Below are positions 6,397 to 10,467 of a stretch of DNA of 10,467 bases, piece by piece. Where the stretch lies: positions 1-10,467 of the forward strand of contig CAMZCW010000069.1 in the NCBI GenBank assembly GCA_947305045.1, in the 5' to 3' direction. Under the pieces are notes generated by a model. That model was not told the DNA's origin and searched no databases. It saw nothing but the letters and a program-made list of their open reading frames with translations. Numbering within the stretch: the stretch's first letter is position 1; each line of letters begins with the position of its first letter. The position numbers were made by a program, and so were the translations under genes. The DNA is from an uncultured Bacteroidales bacterium. Its GTDB lineage: Bacteria > Bacteroidota > Bacteroidia > Bacteroidales > UBA932.

Positions 6397-7632
6397 TTAG
6401 ATTTCGTAAGTGAGGGTGTACTCGTCCGTCCAGTCTGAGACGGTGATGGTAACCTCGGCCTTGCCGGTTTCGGTCAGGCTGTCGTTGTCATCGTTGTCCT
6501 TTCCGGGCATGGTAATGGTGATGTTGTTGATGTCGTAAGTGTGGTTGGTCAGAATCTTTCCTGCCGATGCCGCCGGGATGTTGGACGGGGGAATGGGGAA
6601 GACATAATACGTATCGATATCATTGCTTCCGTCATTGATGACAGCGTGGAGCACAAGACGTGTATGTCGCGGGGACCAGGTGTCGGCAGTCGCGTCGGCA
6701 AGGGTGGAGTTGGGATAGACGTACCAGTCTCTATTCACGTTGATTACCTTGTTTTTGACATCTGAGGTGGAGAGGGTCAGTCCTTTGTCGCAGAGCAGAT
6801 ACCGCAGGTCATTTTTCCGGCTGGTAGAGCCGTTGTCCTTGTAAAAATTTCCATCGGTGTAACTGCCCACGGCATGGTCGGTGATGCGGTTGGTCCAAAA
6901 CTGTTCGTTATGGACGATATCGACATCGGTTCCGTCGAGGTTCAGGCTGTTGACCACGTTTTTCAGGTAGAGATCCTGAATCTTGAAGGATGCGGCATTC
7001 TCCAGGCTGGTGCCCCGGAAGTCCACGGTTACCTGCCTGAGGGATATTCTGGCGCCCAGTCGATACACGTTGATGGGGACTTCCGTATATTCTTCGCTGC
7101 CAACCACATACGCCGGGATGTTTATGGCTTCAGGATGAAGTTCCCCTGCGGGCCGTTTTCCTTGTGCGGTGGTGGCGCCATACGCGCCCACCATCACAAG
7201 ACCGGATACTCTCTCTTCCGTTCCCGAAAAAAAGTTGTCGCTGAGGGAACTGGCGGTTTTGGCAAATGAGCTTTCAGAGGCATCTTTCGCCAGTGTCAGC
7301 CTGGGTGCGTTCACCAGGGCCCAAATATGCTTTTCCCCGGTCAGCGTAGTGAGAAGCAGGGTATTGGTTCCGGTGCCGTCGTATTTTTCGGTTTCCAGTT
7401 TTCCCTGGTCGTCAAAGACAAATACCTGCATACTGAGGATGTTGTTTTCTTCTTCCCGTTGGCTGGCTACTTTGGTGGTGGCGTTCGAGACCGATATGTG
7501 GATGCTCCCGGTGGGGACTTCCTTGACCGGTTCCGCAGGTGTGGAACTATCCGAAATGGAGGAAATGGATTTGTTGCAGGACGCCATGGCCATGATGGCT
7601 GCTGCAGTGATAAATAAAAATGATTTTTTCAT
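6397..7632 (-). CDS. Major fimbrial subunit (FimA/Mfa1-type fimbrillin)
   Basis: A 411-residue predicted prefimbrillin, the likely shaft subunit of a type V pilus. The signal peptide ends in MASC with lipidated Cys19. A Ser/Pro linker leads to strand GSIHISVSN (42-50), a loop containing Lys54 and Arg59, then strand ILSMQVFVFDDQ (65-76). In studied relatives, a trypsin-like or Arg-specific protease cuts in such a loop, removing the first strand and opening a groove for the next subunit. Arg59 is the best candidate site here. Two beta-sandwich domains are expected, and the protein ends in ITVSDWTDEYTLTYEI, typical of the family's C-terminal strand. Its AT-rich leader and its position before a structured gap suit high expression. 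It follows the OmpA/TPR gene by 34 nt. Family call is firm. Fibre role and cleavage site are inferred. Confidence 0.9.
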   Translation of the reverse strand: MKKSFLFITAAAIMAMASCNKSISSISDSSTPAEPVKEVPTGSIHISVSNATTKVASQREEENNILSMQVFVFDDQGKLETEKYDGTGTNTLLLTTLTGEKHIWALVNAPRLTLAKDASESSFAKTASSLSDNFFSGTEERVSGLVMVGAYGATTAQGKRPAGELHPEAINIPAYVVGSEEYTEVPINVYRLGARISLRQVTVDFRGTSLENAASFKIQDLYLKNVVNSLNLDGTDVDIVHNEQFWTNRITDHAVGSYTDGNFYKDNGSTSRKNDLRYLLCDKGLTLSTSDVKNKVINVNRDWYVYPNSTLADATADTWSPRHTRLVLHAVINDGSNDIDTYYVFPIPPSNIPAASAGKILTNHTYDINNITITMPGKDNDDNDSLTETGKAEVTITVSDWTDEYTLTYEI

Positions 7633-7666
7633 AAAAATGGTTTTTTAAAAGGGTTATTGAAAATGA
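7633..7666 (-). promoter_or_regulatory. AT-rich translation leader of the fimbrillin gene
   Basis: The 34-nt gap before the fimbrillin ATG is 27/34 A+T, with TTTTAAAAAACC shortly upstream of the start. It has no Shine-Dalgarno sequence. In Bacteroidota, unstructured AT-rich leaders favour strong translation, which fits a gene whose product is needed in excess over its neighbours. I see no TAnnTTTG promoter within it, so the gene probably depends on read-through from upstream. Confidence 0.4.
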
Positions 7667-9679
7667 TTATTCGTCTGTTTCTTTATTGAGTCCGTACCGT
7701 TGTATGAGTACATAGATTTCCGGGTCCAGATTCCCACGGAAAATGTAGCTGTGGTCTTGTTTGCATGCGTCCAGGTAGCATTGGACTGCGTTTTGGTCAT
7801 CCTGGTTCCGGGCGTACACGACCGCGAGCATGTAATTTACCGGCGGCGTCCGCTCCAATTCCTGCAGGATGGCCATGGCCGAGGCATTGTAGTCCAGGGA
7901 AACATAGGCGATGGCCGTGTTGTAGTCTTTGTAGTCCTTCAGACAGGCGAGCGCCAGCTTGTAGTCACGGTTCTTCAGGGCGGCCACTCCTTTCATGTAC
8001 ACGGTATCCAGTTCCGTTGTTTGCACGGACTCTTTGATCATGCCCCTCCGGTGGAGGAAAAAGTCAAAGCGGACCGTTCGCAGCCTGGGGTAAAGAACCT
8101 CCCTTAACCGTGGGTAGAATGCGGTCTGGGAAAGCTCTTTTTCCCGCTGGTCCAAATCATTGATTTGCAAGCATTTTGTATATTCCATCTTCTGCGATGC
8201 TGTAAGGATGGAATCGCAATCTACCAGATAGGAGAGCATACTCCAGTTTTCTCCTGCGGAACGTGCGTTGAAAGGGATGGCAGGGAGGTCGGCCTTGCGG
8301 GCTTTTGCCCGCCCCACAGTCTCCTTCCCGTCGTCGCCCACCGTGAGCGTGAACGTATGCTTCGCTTCTTCGTTGAGCATGCGCTGCACGGAGTCCCTGT
8401 AGGCGTGGATAAAACGGTCGAAGTAGGCGGCAACCGACCTGGCCCGGTCCCTGGCCAGGATATCGTTGGCGGCCCGTTTCCCTTCCGGAGAAGCCGACGC
8501 GACAATGACGATGGAATCCATCTCGTAGGTGGTATTGTCCAGCAGCTGCGCGATGTTTTCGCGAATGCGGGCGAGCTCCTCCCGGTTGTTGCCGAGCGTG
8601 GGCTCCACGGCGGCGTTGCCGCTGCGGAAATCCACATAGCAGGCAGTATTGGCCGTTGCCCGCCGTTCAATGGTGCGTGTCAGGTACCGTTCCGAGCCAT
8701 CCGTAAAGGAGGACAGGGAACTGATGTAGAAGGTAAGCGGCTGGGAACGTGCCATGGTGTACAGCCGCTGGTCACCCTCGTAAATGGCTCCCGAGAGCAC
8801 CACGTCCACCTTCCGCAGTTTAGGCCGTGTGGTGATCCGCTGCGTATAATGGTACACAAAGTCACCGTCGGTATTCCGGAGCACCGTGTCCAGCCGGATG
8901 CCTTCCGTGTCGATAGGAACCTTGACATAGCGGGCGAACATTTCTCCCTGACGGTTCTTTCGCCGTTCGTTGAGGTTTTTTACGAACTGGTTGGTATAGT
9001 GCTCGATGGCATGCTGCTCCGTTACGCCATACAGGGAGTGAAAGTAGTCGTCCGATACATAACAGGTGTCAGTCTTGAGGGCGTACAGCGCGGGGATATT
9101 GCGGCGGATGAAAATTTCCAGGTTGCGTACATCGATGAAGCGGGTGCTGTCTGTAATGATGGATTGAAGGAATTTTTCATACTGCTGATAGCCGCGCAAC
9201 TGCCGTTGCCGATACTGGCTGCCTGTTATGTACACGGGGTCCAGGCGCAGGGAATCGTCCAGGATAAACAGGTCAGGGTAAAAGCGGAGCTGCCAGCGGG
9301 TGTCCTGCATCAGGGCCGGGACAATGATTTCGAAGCGGAGGTCAATCCGACCGTTCCGTTCGGCCACGTTTCGGAAACGGGCGGTGATGACCGCCGCATC
9401 CAGCACGTCCGTGGCGACCATTTCACCGGAAGCCTCGTCTTTTACTGCTTTCATGATAAGTACCGTATTCCCGTTGTCGTCATTTACCGTAAGGGTATCC
9501 CTTCGGCTGACCGCGATGACTCTGCGTTCCTCCTCGATCTCGTTCCGGGACAAGGCGAGCGTAGCCGCCAGCTCCTGCTCGCGGATGCGTCCGATCTTCC
9601 TTGTGGACCCACAGGCAAGGAGGAACGCCAGGGACATCGCCACGGTCGCACTCCAACAGATGGTTTTCCGTGTCATCAT
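7667..9679 (-). CDS. OmpA-like domain lipoprotein with C-terminal TPR-like repeats
   Basis: A 670-residue predicted lipoprotein. The signal peptide ends in LLAC with lipidated Cys23. Residues about 25-340 are mixed alpha/beta with no motif I can name with certainty. They may correspond to the accessory proteins found upstream of fimbrillins in Bacteroides (DUF3868-type), but I am unsure. Residues about 345-425 are OmpA-like: ACYVDFRSGN, then MDSIVIVASASPEG and NDILARDRARSVAAYF, which parallel the peptidoglycan-binding 'I.I.g.aD..G ... N..Ls..RA..V..yl' pattern. Residues about 556-645 form helical TPR-like repeats (YMKGVAALKNRDYKLALACL and VNYMLAVVYARNQDDQNAVQ). The role may be to tie the pilus base to peptidoglycan. 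Two consecutive ATGs (9679, 9676) are possible starts. The first lies 1 nt after the upstream stop, suggesting translational coupling. Confidence 0.8.
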   Translation of the reverse strand: MMTRKTICWSATVAMSLAFLLACGSTRKIGRIREQELAATLALSRNEIEEERRVIAVSRRDTLTVNDDNGNTVLIMKAVKDEASGEMVATDVLDAAVITARFRNVAERNGRIDLRFEIIVPALMQDTRWQLRFYPDLFILDDSLRLDPVYITGSQYRQRQLRGYQQYEKFLQSIITDSTRFIDVRNLEIFIRRNIPALYALKTDTCYVSDDYFHSLYGVTEQHAIEHYTNQFVKNLNERRKNRQGEMFARYVKVPIDTEGIRLDTVLRNTDGDFVYHYTQRITTRPKLRKVDVVLSGAIYEGDQRLYTMARSQPLTFYISSLSSFTDGSERYLTRTIERRATANTACYVDFRSGNAAVEPTLGNNREELARIRENIAQLLDNTTYEMDSIVIVASASPEGKRAANDILARDRARSVAAYFDRFIHAYRDSVQRMLNEEAKHTFTLTVGDDGKETVGRAKARKADLPAIPFNARSAGENWSMLSYLVDCDSILTASQKMEYTKCLQINDLDQREKELSQTAFYPRLREVLYPRLRTVRFDFFLHRRGMIKESVQTTELDTVYMKGVAALKNRDYKLALACLKDYKDYNTAIAYVSLDYNASAMAILQELERTPPVNYMLAVVYARNQDDQNAVQCYLDACKQDHSYIFRGNLDPEIYVLIQRYGLNKETDE

Positions 9680-9680
9680 C

Positions 9681-10244
9681 TCAGAATATTAGTTGGAAGG
9701 CTACCCGTGCATCGGGAAGGACAAACACTTTTCCGCCTTGCTCCAGGGTGACACCGCAGCTCGGACAGGCATAGACCGTATATTTCTTCCATCCTCCCCA
9801 GGCTCCCACGCCCAGATCCAGGTTCCAACGTTCCGACAACATCACGGAATAACCGCCCCACAGGCGTGCTCCATACGCATCTCCCTCTTCCGTTTCCCGT
9901 TTGATGATGCCGCCCATGTTGTACACCATGTACCGGGCGTCCATGCCGGCCCACCAGCCGGAGTACACATGCCAGGGCCACCAGCGTGCACCGCCCCAAG
10001 CTGACAACTGCCTGAGCTGCAGCTGTTTCTCGGGTTTGTTTTTGCTGTAGGTCCAGGGATTGAGCGAGGCGCCGGCGTGCAGGGAGATATGCCTGCTCAC
10101 GGACACGGAGGCATCTGCGTTCAGGGTTCCCAGGGCCAGCCAGCCCACCCCGTCCGTTCCCACGGTGAAGCGCTGTGCGGCCGCCGGCAAGGCAGCGCCC
10201 AATAGAAGCAAGGCGGCCAAAAGTGTTTTCCCGACGGTTCTCAT
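9681..10244 (-). CDS. DUF3575-type outer-membrane barrel protein
   Basis: A 187-residue exported protein. A Sec signal peptide (1-23 or 24) ends in LPAAAQ with no lipobox Cys. The mature part alternates polar and aromatic residues in short strands, for example FTVGTDGVGWLALGTLNADA, ISLHAGASLNPW, RLWGGYSVMLSERWNLDLGV and ARVAFQLIF. It ends in Phe, as expected of an outer-membrane beta barrel assembled by BAM. The pattern and genetic context match DUF3575 proteins, which commonly precede fimbrillin genes in Bacteroidales. Its function is not established. Near the end is CPSC (160-163), which could bind metal or form a disulfide. It starts 2 nt after the SSB-like gene's stop and ends 1 nt before the OmpA/TPR gene, so the three genes are very likely co-translated. 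Confidence 0.85.
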   Translation of the reverse strand: MRTVGKTLLAALLLLGAALPAAAQRFTVGTDGVGWLALGTLNADASVSVSRHISLHAGASLNPWTYSKNKPEKQLQLRQLSAWGGARWWPWHVYSGWWAGMDARYMVYNMGGIIKRETEEGDAYGARLWGGYSVMLSERWNLDLGVGAWGGWKKYTVYACPSCGVTLEQGGKVFVLPDARVAFQLIF

Positions 10245-10246
10245 CG

Positions 10247-10467
10247 TTACCAGTCTCTTTGTACCTGCAGCGGATCTTCTCCCTTGGGAACCAGCGCCAC
10301 CTTCCGGGCAATGACCTCGGTGGCGGTCCTTTCTTCGCCGGACTGACTGATGTACTTGCGCATACGCAGGCGTCCCGTCACTTCAATCCACACACCGCGC
10401 TGGATGCCGTAGAAATCGGCCATGCCTTCTTTCTCCATCCCGTCTTTCCCGCTCCAGGCCGATACAT
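10247..10467 (-). CDS. SSB-like (OB-fold) protein, 5' end outside the window
   Basis: The C-terminal part of a single-stranded DNA-binding-type protein. The reading frame stays open to the right edge, so the true start lies beyond it and Met at 10438 is internal. Visible residues run VSAWSGKDGMEKEGM, then IQRGVWIEVTGRLRMRKYI and RTATEVIARKVALVPKG. This matches the SSB pattern of a W-containing strand, 'kG..v.VeGrl..r.y' and 'r...eviA..v..l'. The protein ends soon after the OB fold in DPLQVQRDW and lacks the acidic DDDIPF-like tail that SSB uses to recruit partners. It lies 2 nt upstream of the DUF3575 gene in the same orientation. It could be a short SSB paralogue with a local role. Identification as an OB-fold SSB relative is fairly safe. 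Its job here is unknown. Confidence 0.75.
   Translation of the reverse strand, partial: VSAWSGKDGMEKEGMADFYGIQRGVWIEVTGRLRMRKYISQSGEERTATEVIARKVALVPKGEDPLQVQRDW

Noticed and set aside
8165..9751. Plus-strand open frame of 528 codons
   Set aside because: It lies fully antisense to the OmpA/TPR lipoprotein gene, which has a signal peptide, recognisable domains and tight operon spacing. The antisense translation has low-complexity character and no domain pattern.

Overview
The window looks like chromosomal DNA of a Bacteroidales (Bacteroidota) bacterium of moderate GC. The evidence is threefold: promoters of the TTG-N20-TAnnTTTG type, signal peptides with lipoprotein cleavage sites on nearly every exported protein and little Shine-Dalgarno sequence, and an Mfa/Fim-type (type V) fimbrial operon, a system typical of this phylum. 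I cannot name the genus.

Left part (1-2290). The minus strand carries a complete tmRNA gene (ssrA, 7-403) with tag ANNNYALAA. Its promoter is interleaved with the terminator of the next gene, an NlpC/P60-family cell-wall hydrolase lipoprotein (494-1156). Divergent from the hydrolase is a plus-strand lipoprotein with an Ig/BIG2-like segment (1230-2234). The two divergent genes share about 30 bp of promoter DNA. A strong symmetric hairpin (2252-2286) separates the plus-strand gene from the convergent fimbrial operon.

Right part (2290-10467). One tightly packed minus-strand operon reads from the right edge leftwards: an SSB-like OB-fold protein (cut by the window edge), a DUF3575-type outer-membrane barrel protein, a 670-residue lipoprotein with an OmpA-like domain and C-terminal TPR-like helices, the major fimbrillin (FimA/Mfa1 type), a FimB/Mfa2-type anchor lipoprotein, and a 1050-residue DUF4906/Ig-like lipoprotein that is probably the tip adhesin. 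Gaps between genes are 1 to 34 nt, except one 97-nt gap after the fimbrillin gene. The operon promoter lies outside the window.

How the genes should work together, by analogy with type V pili: the subunits are exported as lipoproteins, protease removal of the N-terminal strand of the fimbrillin lets it polymerise by strand exchange, the FimB/Mfa2-like protein anchors or terminates the fibre, and the large protein sits at the tip. The barrel and the OmpA/TPR protein are accessory envelope parts of unproven function.

Most unusual points: a 63-nt tRNA-like fold with a perfect T-arm and acceptor stem in the only sizeable gap of the fimbrial operon; a sharp GC drop inside the tip-adhesin gene suggesting a mosaic; an SSB-like gene coupled to a surface-fibre operon; a terminator and promoter fused with a 20-bp-period repeat before ssrA; and a probably leaderless NlpC/P60 mRNA from overlapping divergent promoters.
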